Origin: Epiperipatus broadwayi
Lineage: Eukaryota; Onychophora; Udeonychophora; Euonychophora; Peripatidae
Direction: 5' to 3'
DNA: 64,000 nt
NCBI GenBank assembly: GCA_028023455.1
Contig: JAQFVV010006199.1
Span: 6,150,972-6,214,971 of the forward strand
Shown: positions 11,400 through 21,310 of the stretch, piece by piece
Position numbering within the stretch: the stretch's first letter is position 1
Layout of the letters: every line of letters starts with the position of its first letter
Notes under the pieces: model-generated
Told to the model about the DNA's origin: nothing
The model's database searches: none
Seen by the model: the letters and a program-made list of their open reading frames with translations, nothing else
Translations under genes and position numbers: made by a program

Positions 11400-12563
11400 G
11401 AGTAGGCACCTAAGCCTTCTGGAATCCATTGATTACTCTGGTTTGCACTGAGTGGCAATACATATAGAGAATTTTGCCTGTTTTAATTAAATCTTTAAAA
11501 TAGATATAGCAGAGATATATTACAAAAAATTTCTAACTTGTACCAATTTTTTTATTTTACTTTATCTTTTCTATCAAAGCTGTTATATTATTTTCATTCT
11601 AAGTGATTTTTTTTATTTATGTAATCATTTGGATTCCAGGACATTTTGTGAGTTAAAGATTCCTGGATTAAATCCTTCTTATCTCATGATCTGAACAACT
11701 AACTATTCAATTTATTATAATTAACACTGCTTGAATTTTTAAAAGTTTATGACATGTCACTTGACAAAGCTAGATACAAAGAGTAAGCAGAAATTCAATA
11801 GGGACCACTATTTAAAACTAAAACTTACATTATTGTTTTCTTTATTATTTAAAGCTCTGCTACAAACTTGTGTATTTTTTAGGTTTTAGAAAATACTCTT
11901 CAGAACTAGACTGGTATAGAACTTGGGTTCAATGTTTTGCTTTGCAATAATGTTTTAGTTTTTATTTTATTTAAATTTTACATTATTTATATCTGGGATT
12001 TTTTTTAATTTGATTTTTAAAAAATAATTTTTTATAAATAAAAAAAAACTTGTTTATTAATTGCAAAATTAATTATCTAATATTGTTATTATTTAAGATA
12101 GAAAAAATAGCAATCTGTTTAACTGAAGAACACTTTTTGAGAATAAATATCTGAAAACGTTAAAGTAAATTAATTGACTAGAAGATTTTTTTCATAGATA
12201 TAAAAAAGTAGCTTATATCTATTTATTCTTACTAAAAAGAAAATACTCAAAATATTCTGAGTTAATAATTAGGTGGGTGTTGATGCACTTAACATAAAGT
12301 AAAAGCACAATTTGTAATATATACATTTTAGTGTTGCAAGACGTTTTTGAAATGCTTAATTAAGTCATGTTAAGGGAGTGTGAATGCAGTGCCAAACCGC
12401 TACCAATAATTATGTTATCCTTTGATTATAGTATCCTCTTTATCTAGTTATTCACATGCTTTCCCCCAAAAAGTTATCATAATGCAAATTGCATTAAAAT
12501 TCAAATGGTAAAAAATAAAAGCTCTTATAATTGTATAATTAATGTCAATATATATACTATAAT

Positions 12564-12845
12564 GTGCGATTTGATCACTTATTTATATGCTTAAAGAAAA
12601 ATATCGTTAATTTAAATGAATTATTAAGAATATTGATGATGATCAAATTCCTTATCTGTTCCCCTGAAGGTCATACAAAATGCTTCTTTATGATTATTGA
12701 TTATTTATATCCCGATCATAATCGATTTGCAAAACATTTTTTTGTTCAAGGTTCTTTTTCATTGATAGATATTATTTCTGTGGGGAAATATTTAATGCTT
12801 TCTCAGGTACCACTTCATAATGCAAGAACTATTGAAGATGATTGA
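12564..12845 (+). CDS. Unrecognised ORF, possible exon
   Basis: The frame is open for 93 codons, with a stretch of balanced amino-acid use (CSPEGHTKCFFMIIDYLYPD, then HNRFAKHFFVQGSF). CTCAG|gtacca at about 12806 could be a donor and cttaaag at about 12596 a poor acceptor. There is no family match I know and the start would be GTG. It could be a real exon or a chance frame in AT-rich DNA. Confidence 0.2.
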   Translation: MRFDHLFICLKKNIVNLNELLRILMMIKFLICSPEGHTKCFFMIIDYLYPDHNRFAKHFFVQGSFSLIDIISVGKYLMLSQVPLHNARTIEDD

Positions 12846-12936
12846 TATATTTATCATCAATTCTATTAACTTATTAACATTTTTAACAATAAATTAATAT
12901 TGATCTTAAACTCTGATAACAATAGTCAAGAATATT

Positions 12937-13049
12937 TTGTTAAGCGTTGTTAGCCGAGAGGTCATCGCAGCTGCCTTGCAAGCAAGTAGTTGGTTGCAGA
13001 CGGTTGTGGGTTCGCGGCCCAGCCGATGCTATGACATATGGAAAAAAAA
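12937..13049 (+). mobile_element. tRNA-derived SINE with target-site duplication
   Basis: Starts TTGTTAAGCG. It has an A box (TTAGCCGAGAGGTCATCGC), an anticodon arm (GCTGCCTTGCAAGC), an inserted segment (AGTAGTTGGTTGCAGACGG), a B box (GGGTTCGCGGCCC), the junction GCTATGACATATGG and a poly(A) tail. The 9-bp direct repeat AAGAATATT flanks it (12928-12936 and 13050-13058). It is closely related to the minus-strand copy at 7.45 kb and shares its 5' start with the tRNA-Gly SINE at 36.1 kb. Confidence 0.85.
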
Positions 13050-13762
13050 AAGAATATTAAGCAGATAACATATATAATCTATAATCAAAATTACTCCATA
13101 ACAAATTATATTGAATGGCAAAAAATAATAAATATCACACATGTTTATATATAAGCAATGAATGATTAAATAACATAAAATAGTTGAATCTTTTTAAATA
13201 AAGTTTAAAATTAAAAACTTTAATAAAAATATTCTTAGTTTTTTTTTAATATCATCATCATTATTTTCAACCATTATCGATCCACTGTAGGATACTGTAC
13301 ATATATGATGCCATATATATATATGTTTAATCATCATATAATAATAATGCTGCAGTTAATCTTAATCCTGCACCATGTTTATTTCAAGAGCTCCTATCTC
13401 AAATCATAAGAATTTTCACAATATTAGTTTTTAAAGATAAATTTCAAGTTATCACAAAGACTAAATTTGACATAATTAGATAACATTCTAGTTATAATAA
13501 ATTCCTTGTAATAGATAATTTGCAAGAAAAAATATTTCATTAGGCAGTAAACCTTAGTATTGCTAGGCAACAAGAAAATTTTCTGGTTTAAACACCCAAA
13601 AGACCTTGCAAAATCTGCAATATTTCAGATAAATTTAACATATATTGAAACAATTATTAACAATTAACTATGCCACATATCCTTTCTAAGATAATTTTGA
13701 ATTTACAAAAGCTTTTTTTTTTAAAAAATGACATTTTTAAATCGTTAAAACCAATCAAAATG

Positions 13763-13824
13763 GCTGACATACAAACACATGACCAAGTGGTTGGCACTTA
13801 AACCTATTCTACCACATTGCCAGC
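13763..13824 (-). mobile_element. Degenerate tRNA-like SINE head
   Basis: The minus strand reads GCTGGCAATGTGGTAGAATA, an A-box/D-arm-like start, then a short anticodon-like arm and a weak B-box position ending TATGTCAGCC. The ends GCTG and CAGC can pair. This is a probable old tRNA-derived SINE at the left edge of the C-rich block. Confidence 0.4.
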
Positions 13825-14462
13825 TTTATCTAAAAAAAAAAAAAAACATATGCCAGCATCTTCAAGAACGATTTTCATGTCAGCAATAGCAAAGATCTTT
13901 CAAGTCCATTAATGATTAAGCCAATTTGAAGTTTCAAAACAACCAATGTAAACAACACTTAAAACCTAGATTTAAAAACACAAGATTATAGCATCCCCTC
14001 TCTCACCAGATGCCTGACATGCTGATAACAATTTGCCAAAATTTATTATTACCATGCCACAGAAGATATTTTCCCATCATTTAAGAACATTTTCCCTTGA
14101 AGTCCATCATTATATCAGCCATATATTCTAACTGCTCTCTATATTTTTCACCTCACTCTCTGGAACCTCAACCAGCTCAAGTGCCTACCATGCATGAACT
14201 CATAGCTCCAATGTCACACCAGGATGAACTCTGGAATAAATACTGCATCACTTGAGAGTAACACAGTACACCCACCTCATCAATCCACTGATCCAAAGAA
14301 ATTTACAAAATCATTCCACCAATTTACCTCAAATGAACTTTAAATGGCCAACCCATAAATAATAAGACTTAGCCTTGACACCTATAGTGTTGACCAACTA
14401 ATAAACACAAATTGATGTACTACCATATACCAATGGAATACTAATTCCATCCACCCTCCCTA

Positions 14463-15055
14463 AATATATTAACAAATATTACCATGTGCTTTTATGTACT
14501 TATCTAATAATGCTTTAGTAAAATTTATGTAAACCTAAATTGAAATATGTATGTTGTTATGCAACAATTATTATTTTCCAACTATTGTAAATCACCTTTT
14601 TTATCTTAAGCAAAATTGTAAACTCTCATTCCATATGTAATATCATGTATCAAATTGTATCTTAAAACTCATGTTTTTCGCATGCAACTTATGTAACACA
14701 TGAACAATAAGACATCCATGAAAATTATATTCCTTCCCACCAAATAGGCCCAATTTATATACAATCACATATTAATCTAACACCAATTACAACCTCACAA
14801 CCCATGTAGGTTTTCCCTCATACTATCATGTGCTTCCATGTATTTTTCTCAAAAACCCACTTAAAAATTCTATGTAAACCTAATTTGACACATGTATCTT
14901 GTAATGCAGTGACCATTCTTCTTTCAATTACTGTAAGTCATGTTTTTATCTATCACTTGCAAGACTTTAAACTCTTATTGCATATGCAATATCATGTATT
15001 AACTTGTATCTAAGACCTTATGTTTTTTTCATATGTAACTCATATAATCCTTTTT
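14463..15055. repeat. Two direct copies of a ~345-bp unit
   Basis: The segments around 14463-14705 and 14808-15055 align along their length with an offset of about 343 bp. Examples are TATGTAAACCTAAATTG/TATGTAAACCTAATTTG and ATGTAATATCATGTATCAA/ATGCAATATCATGTATTAA. Diverged. Confidence 0.7.
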
Positions 15056-15164
15056 GAGTCTTAATAAAGTTTACCTTTGAAACATAATAATAATTTTGTG
15101 TTACACTTTTCATTCAAAATTTCAATTCAAATCAAGTTAACTAACAATAATTTTAAAAAATAAT

Positions 15165-15890
15165 ATGGCGACAAAGCCATTACATGACCAGATGTTTGCT
15201 GCAAATATTACCAGCACAGAGTTTCAAAGTTCAGTCAAGCATGAACTTATTTTTACTTTTATTGTAGCAAATTCCAATTTTTTTTTTTTTTTGGGGGGGG
15301 GAGGAATAAAAATTCAATTCCAAATTTCCCAGCAAGCAATTTACTTGCTCAGAAACAAGTTAACAAGCTCTGTTTTTTTATGTTTAAAAAGAATTCAAAA
15401 CCTTGGTCTAATGCAAGATATACTTTTTAATCAGTTGATTACTTACTTCCAACTTTGTGTTATATTTTATATTCAAACTTTCAATTAAAATCAAGTTACT
15501 TAACAATATTTTTTTTAAAAAAAAAACATCACATGATCAGTGTTTGCCACCTAATACCAGCACAAAGTTTCAAAGTCCAAAGGTCAGTCAAGCATAGGCT
15601 TATTTTTAATGTTATTGTAGCAAACTCTGATCTTTGTTTAGTAATAAAAATTTGATTTCAAGTTGCTAGCAATTAGTTCACTTGCTCACAACCAAGTTAA
15701 CAATCTCAGGCTGTTTATGCTTATAAAGTAGTCAATATCTTAGGCTAGCAAAATTAACAAAAACAACTAACTTTATATACCATTTTCAATTTCCAATCAG
15801 TTGATAACTTATTTTTTATTTCCAATTTTGAATTAATTTTTTCATTCAAATCTTCAACTAATATCAAGTTACTAGATAATTTCAAAAAAC
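15165..15890. repeat. Second pair of ~345-bp direct copies
   Basis: 15209 onward and 15553 onward both read ACCAGCACAGAGTTTCAAAG (or AAAG) and GTCAGTCAAGCAT, then TTATTGTAGCAAA, with an offset of about 345 bp. Both end in a shared ATCAAGTTACT motif, with a third partial copy of that end near 15134. A T14G8 run interrupts the first copy at 15280-15301. Confidence 0.7.
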
Positions 15891-15964
15891 ATAAGTCACT
15901 TCCAGTAGCAATGCTGAACCTAACTGCCTATCCAGATTTTACCGTTTCCATATGCCTGGAGTCT

Positions 15965-16285
15965 CTTCCCATGAATTTCACACTTAAATCACATCAAAAG
16001 CCTCACTCAGCCTCCACCTCTGACACAGCCAGACCCAGAGTCTGACCAACCTGCCACAAACTCCAATTCAACAATTGCAACCAGTTTTAACATTGCTATA
16101 CCAGTAGTCCTCATTGGAAATTGAGACTCTCTCATGGATCTCACACTTAAACCTTTATCAAAAGCCTTACTCAACCTCCACTCTAACACACAACTAGAAC
16201 CAAAGTCTGACCAACCTACCACATACTCCACCTTAACAATAGCAACTAATTCTAACATAGCTGTAATACCTCCCTCTGGAACACT
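15965..16285 (+). repeat. ~165-bp direct duplication with matching open frame
   Basis: Two tandem units (about 15965-16127 and 16134-16285) share CACACTTAAA, AAAAGCC and GTCTGACCAACCT. Both are open in the corresponding frame: the first encodes ESDQPATNSNSTIATSFNIA, the second KSDQPTTYSTLTIATNSNIA. The second is part of a 117-codon ATG ORF (16134-16487). The Ser/Thr/Pro-rich peptide matches no family I know. It could be a remnant of a low-complexity coding region or simply a G-poor chance frame. Confidence 0.5.
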
Positions 16286-16539
16286 CATCTATTCAAATGG
16301 ACCAGAAAACAGGCATGGTGGGGGTGTACCAGTTATGAAAGCAATTCCCACCATGGCTTCCACCCATACTAGCACCCTTCCAACCTACATTGCTAATGAA
16401 AGCAAGAGCCAACCTAAAAAATCAAAAATAACTGATTTTGATCTCATATCAGTGTGTACTTCACAGACAATTATCACACTACCTTAAAAATTGCTAGTCC
16501 CTCACCTATGTTACCCAGTCAACCCAACCACATATAAAA

Positions 16540-16960
16540 CTATGCATCTGTAAATATGGCAATCCAGAGCATGTAAAATTTATGTAATCTTGTGTAAATC
16601 AATAAATCAACTTTTACATATGTAAACCTACGACTACAGATTGCCCATATAGCCACAGTAATTCAAGCCATATAAAACCCTAGTAACTAATCCACAGTAT
16701 AAAAAAAATATTGTAACCTCATGTAAATCATTTAATCAATTTTTACATATGTAAACCTACATCTATAGATTGCCCATATAACCCACAGCAATCCAAGCTA
16801 TGTAAAACCCTTGTAATTAATCCACAGCATGTAAAAAATCCTGCAATCCTGTGTAAACCAATAAATCAAATTTTATGTTTATGTAAACCTATAACTATGG
16901 ATTGTTCATGTAAGCACAGCAATTCAATCTACATAAAACTCTTGCAACTTTCTAAGACAA
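16540..16960. repeat. ~130-bp tandem repeat, about 3.3 units
   Basis: TGTAAACCTA recurs at 16621, 16750 and 16882. Each occurrence is followed by GATTG(C/T)(C/T)CAT and CCACAG-type segments and then AATAAATCAA-type spacers. A partial unit precedes 16621. The array runs into the AATAAAGCTTATC tail. Confidence 0.75.
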
Positions 16961-16999
16961 ATAAAGCTTATCATTAAAACATAATAATAATAACAACAA

Positions 17000-19650
17000 C
17001 AATAATAATTAAACGTATTTATAATCTTTATTCATATAATAAAGAATATTTTAAACTCAGTGTATTTTATTGTTGCTTGAATGCATTGATTCAAACGATC
17101 TATCATATATATTATAATGAAATTTTTCACAATAATATGATAAAAATAAATGGGTCATACTATGTATTATTATTATCATCATCATCATAATCATTATTAT
17201 TATTGTAGTTGTTATTATTATGTGGTTATATTGATAAAAATATTTTTTTACTTTTATAAAAATAAAAAATATATTTTTTTTTACATTAAGTATTGTATTA
17301 AATAATTCAAAAGGAGAATTTTGTTCACTTAAAAACTTAAAAGGAATTAAAATAACTAACTACTTTTCAATCACTACAAAATCTTATATTAATTAAATAT
17401 GCATGAAAAATTTTTATTAAAAAGATATTTTTGTAGGTAAACAAAAATTATTAATTTAGGCCAAAAAAAAAAAAAAGCCAAAAAAAAAAAAAATGTAAAT
17501 TGTTTATTGCAGATTTTGGGTATTTGTATAAGATTACAATTTTAGGCACCTTATTGAAGTGCACATTTATTAGCTGCAAACAGTCCATTAACATCTTTAG
17601 ATTATTTGATTTTCACCTATGGTGGTTCAAAATTGGATTTGGAATCATGCTTAGAAGATTGGTCAACAGCTAATATATAATCTCCAGTTGCAGATAGTCT
17701 CCAGATTTTTTTAGCTAGTTGATTATGATTACAGACAAGTAAATCAAGTTTTCAAATTCTCTAAAATTTTACTATCAGCAAGATAAGCTGATTTTTGGAC
17801 ATTGATAACATGTCTCAGGCAATGACATGCAGTATACTGTTTCTGCAAGACAAATATTTTTTAATTGAGAGATATGGCATCTATTTACCACTGAGAGATT
17901 ATATGAAGGTAATGATGAACAACATTTTTTTCTGGATACTTAAACATCATGTCCTGAATTATCGTAATGTTTACATTTTCTCTCATGGTTTGAACTTTTA
18001 AAAGTACATTCATGGCTAATCAGTTTTATGATAGAATGTAATTAGTACAATCCACTGTTATGAAATTGAATTGACTTGTTATTTTCCTAATGCTTAACTT
18101 TTTTTTTAATGATAAACTTCGTAGTGATGATCTCAATCAGATCAGATTTGATCTTTCTTTTTTAAAAAATGATATCTCTTTATATGTATTCTCTCTTCCA
18201 TAAGTTGATCACAAAATATTTATCTAGCTTAAAATTTAACATGCCATCTTTGCTGACATGTTTTTTAAACCATAACAATTTTTACATTTCTTGATTTAAT
18301 TAAATTTTTTATGTCTTATTGTTTTTTGTTGCTTTATACACAATAACTGCAAATTAATTAGTTATTTTATTTTGTTTTAATTACAGAAAAATACTACAAT
18401 ATTTTAGAAATTATTTTTTGACTTTTGTTTAACATTTACATGATTTAATTGAAATTAATTTATGCCATAATAAAATTAATTTATTTTTTACACTTTTGAA
18501 TTGACTCTCATATTTTAAAATAATATAAGATATCCATAATAAAATTGTTTACTACCACATGTTCCTTTCCTTTTTTAAAAACTAATTTCATTCTAAATAA
18601 TTTATATCTTTTTTTCCGTTATATTTTCTTGTGGCAGGTACTGATTTTTAATATCATTAAAAATGGAAAGAATGAATTCCAATATGCTGTTACTACATAT
18701 AAATTACAACAATAACAAAAAATTCATATAAAACAGCTAATATAAATGTATACTAATCATACATAAAAAACCTTTTTTGACACATGGTTTAGTGTCCTTT
18801 TTAAATGTTAATAATCGATTATTATGTTAACAAATTATTACATATACAATACCATCTAATATTCCATAATAGAAGTAAAACAATAACAATTATAACACAT
18901 TAATAAGATAGAACAAGACTTTCATGTAGAAATCCAACATAACTTTTAAAAAATACCTATATAATATAACAGTATATAAAACAATTTATACATGTATTAT
19001 ATAACTTTGTATATATTGTTTTATTTTCAATTCACCAGTTATTTACTAAATTTATCAAAGTTTTAAGAACTTTTAATTAACCTTTCTGCAGGATTACAAA
19101 CTTAATTGTTTTACACAGTTATATAGTGTATATTCAAATACAACATGTTTTTTATTTTCTGTAAAATTTAACTACATTAAATAAAAAAGAAGAAAAAGCA
19201 TCATATTACTATTCAGTTGTGTGATATATTTTGAATTGAATTACTATGAAATATTAATGTGAAAAAATGTTTTAAAAACATTATTAATAACTATTGAGCA
19301 CTAAAGAAATATGTAGTCTATTTGAAAAATGCATGTTTTTAGTTAAAGTTTAAAAGAGTTATGAAACAACCTAAAAATATATTTTCAGTAATTAAATAGA
19401 ACATATATCTTCTTTTTTTATTTTACTTTAAATACTTGAATTAGAAGTGTGTATATTGCCTATTAAAAAATAAGTTTATAGAGTCTTTATCAGTGGGATT
19501 TTTACCCCCTCCCCAATATATAACAAAATTTAATATAGAGTTTATTATTTATTGTAAAGCAATTTATTGGTTTAATATTATAAAATTTACAATTTTTTTC
19601 CTAATGTAACAAGTATGCATTAATATTAATGACATTAATTTTACTTTTTA
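17000..19650. other. AT-rich stretch without recognised features
   Basis: Contains (AAT)n and (ATC)n runs at 16982-17215, two A13-14 runs at 17463-17495 and scattered chance ORFs. No gene, RNA or transposon signature could be supported. Confidence 0.45.
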
Positions 19651-19653
19651 TTA

Positions 19654-19790
19654 GTGGTTTAGTGCAGTGGTAGGGTCTGGAGCACAAGGCCCTCGTATTC
19701 ATTCCAATTCTGGCACTTTCTGGTGATTGAACTTCTTGTGATTTTTCCAATAATAAAGCCATTCAATTATTTATTTATTACAATAAATTA
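19654..19790 (+). mobile_element. Degenerate tRNA-like SINE
   Basis: GTGGTTTAGTGCAGTGGTAG is a plausible A box with D arm. About 45 nt later ATTCCAATTCTGGCAC is a weak B box. The element seems to run to AATAATAAAGCC followed by an ATTT-type tail near 19750-19790. No clear duplication flanks it. Confidence 0.45.
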
Positions 19791-20497
19791 TTGATTAATA
19801 GGTTTCGTTTATACGGCAGTTGATTATTAAATTTACTATTTAAAATCAATTTTACTAAATATGCATTTAAAAGTTAATTTAGTAAGATGAGATTGTGATC
19901 AAATAATTAATATGCTAATATGAGCTAATTTGGGGGGGGAATGAGTTAGAGTTAATACATTTTTTTATTATTATTAAGCTCTTACAATGAAGCTCAGAAG
20001 TGAAGATCTTATCTCTGTAGATAAATTTAATGGGTTGAAAGAAATACGTATAAATACTTTTACACCAACAATCATTTAATTTTTTTTTAATAAATTGTGA
20101 ATAGTGGTAAATCTAATAATGAAAAATAAACAAATGCTCAAAAGTCATATGACATTCACTTACTAAAAGTAATAGATTGGGCTCAGATCCATCATTCTAC
20201 TAATAAAATAAACTGCACAGGTCAGAAATCTAGTTGAAAATATTTAAAATTTAGTACAGAAAAACTGCCTTATCTGAAAAAATAATGCACAACATTGCTA
20301 TAATATTGCTTTCAAAAAAATGAAATATCTGAATATAATAATCATAATAAATTTTTGGATCATAAATTTACTAATACATTTTGTTATACTGATACCATAT
20401 TAAACTTTGTTGAAATTGCATATTATTCATCAAAAATGGTAATGAAACTGAAATTGATTTAGGCACTATTTATAAATCAAAGTAATATAAACTTATG

Positions 20498-20501
<4 letters not shown>

Positions 20502-20526
<25 letters not shown>
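20502..20526. repeat. (AT)n microsatellite
   Basis: About 12 uninterrupted AT dinucleotides. It lies exactly at the outer end of the left PLE arm, so it may be the element's tail. Confidence 0.8.
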
Positions 20527-20528
<2 letters not shown>

Positions 20529-21310
20529 ATAACAATAAAAGTAATAAATATAACAGTAATTAACTATTATATTGTCTTTCAATCCGTAGTACTACTTTTG
20601 GTTATTTTCTTAACCTTCTCAACTGCCATTAAATTTAAAAACATAATGGAAATAAATGTCATCAATCCAAATTCCATGAATCCCGAATCTTAACGTTAGC
20701 AGCTTGTCTATTAATTACATTCATTTTATTTCTATTTGTTAAAATTGCTTTCCTAATTTTCTTTTATTATGGTTTTTTTCTTCATGAAGAATCTTAACAC
20801 TTTCAATATCAAACTTAAATTTATATTTACATGTCCTCTTATGATCCAAGAAAACTGAAGCAGTCATTAAATCATTATTTTTACTTTTCATATGCTCTTT
20901 TAATCTTGTTATACAAGCATGTGGAAAGTAAAAATAATAGTAATTTAATGACTGCTTGTTTTCTTGTATCATGAAAGGACATGTAAACAAATTTAAGTTT
21001 GATATTGAAAGTGTTAAGATTCTTCATGAAAAGAAAAATCATAACAAAAGAAAAAATAAGGAGGCAATTTTAATAAATAGAAATAAAATGAATATAATTA
21101 ATAGACAAGCTGCTAATATTAAAATTTGGGATTCATGGGATTTGAGTTGATGACATTTACCTTCATTATGTTTTTTGAATTTAATAGCAGTTGAGGAGGG
21201 ATAAGGAATTAACTGAAAGTATTTATGTGAATTTAAAGACTGTATATAATAGTTAATTAGTATTATAATTATTACTTTTATTGTTATTATAATAGATTTT
21301 AATTAATGAA
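20527..21310. mobile_element. Head-to-head pair of Penelope-like 3' ends
   Basis: A long inverted repeat centred near 20920. The right arm (plus) encodes the PLE C-terminus: GHVNKFKFDIESVKILHEKK, then INRQAANIKIWDSWDLS and stop at about 21150. The left arm (minus) encodes the matching KFDIESVKILHEEKNHNKRK piece but is more broken. Both arms continue outward into a 3' untranslated part with shared AATATAATAGTTAATTA-type sequence and degenerate hammerhead-like positions (GTTGAGGAGGG on the right; GTTGAGAAGGTTA then TAACC on the left). The nuclease motif itself and RT are absent. Inverted arrangements are common in PLE insertions. Confidence 0.75.
20956..21150 (+). pseudogene. PLE C-terminal fragment (post-GIY-YIG)
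   Basis: The 64-codon open frame matches the region downstream of the GIY-YIG core in PLE proteins. It ends IKIWDSWDLS, and is homologous to INRQAENIKIMKLWDS of the relic at 4.7 kb. It is the best preserved part of this inverted pair. No catalytic residues are included. Confidence 0.7.

Larger units (their letters stand above)
10925..11489. mobile_element. Hammerhead-bearing foldback element, copy A
   Basis: A near-perfect palindromic element. The left arm (about 10925-11210) and right arm (about 11225-11489) are inverted copies around a short centre near 11215. The outer end begins AAACATCACATGATCACCAT. Each arm contains one hammerhead-type motif reading outward from the centre. Left arm: core CTGATAA, with G8 changed to A. 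Right arm: intact CTGATGA, but G12 of the GAAA box is T. Both should be inactive. The same family occurs at 31.4, 44.9-45.9 and 61.8-62.6 kb. There is no coding capacity; the similar short ORFs within the family are the shared repeat being translated. Confidence 0.85.
13830..16990 (+). mobile_element. C-rich, G-poor composite repeat with AATAAAG tails
   Basis: Composition changes abruptly: the plus strand is rich in C and A and poor in G over about 3 kb. The block contains at least four separate internal duplications (listed separately). Two similar 3'-type ends occur: AATAAAGTTTACCTTTGAAA then CATAATAATAA at about 15063, and AATAAAGCTTATCATTAAAA then CATAATAATAATAA at about 16960. A poly(A) signal followed by an AAT-type microsatellite is typical of retroposon 3' ends, so these may be tandem or nested copies of one retroposon transcribed rightward. 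No reverse transcriptase or other family domain was seen. Confidence 0.45.

Noticed and set aside
15526-15545. AACATCACATGATCA as a foldback-element end within the C-rich block
   Set aside because: Only about 15 bp match and the neighbouring foldback sequence is absent; probably coincidence or a tiny fragment.
16134-16487. 117-codon ORF as a host gene
   Set aside because: It lies within a duplicated, G-poor repeat where stops are rare. No motif, no splice or promoter evidence; kept only as part of the repeat description.
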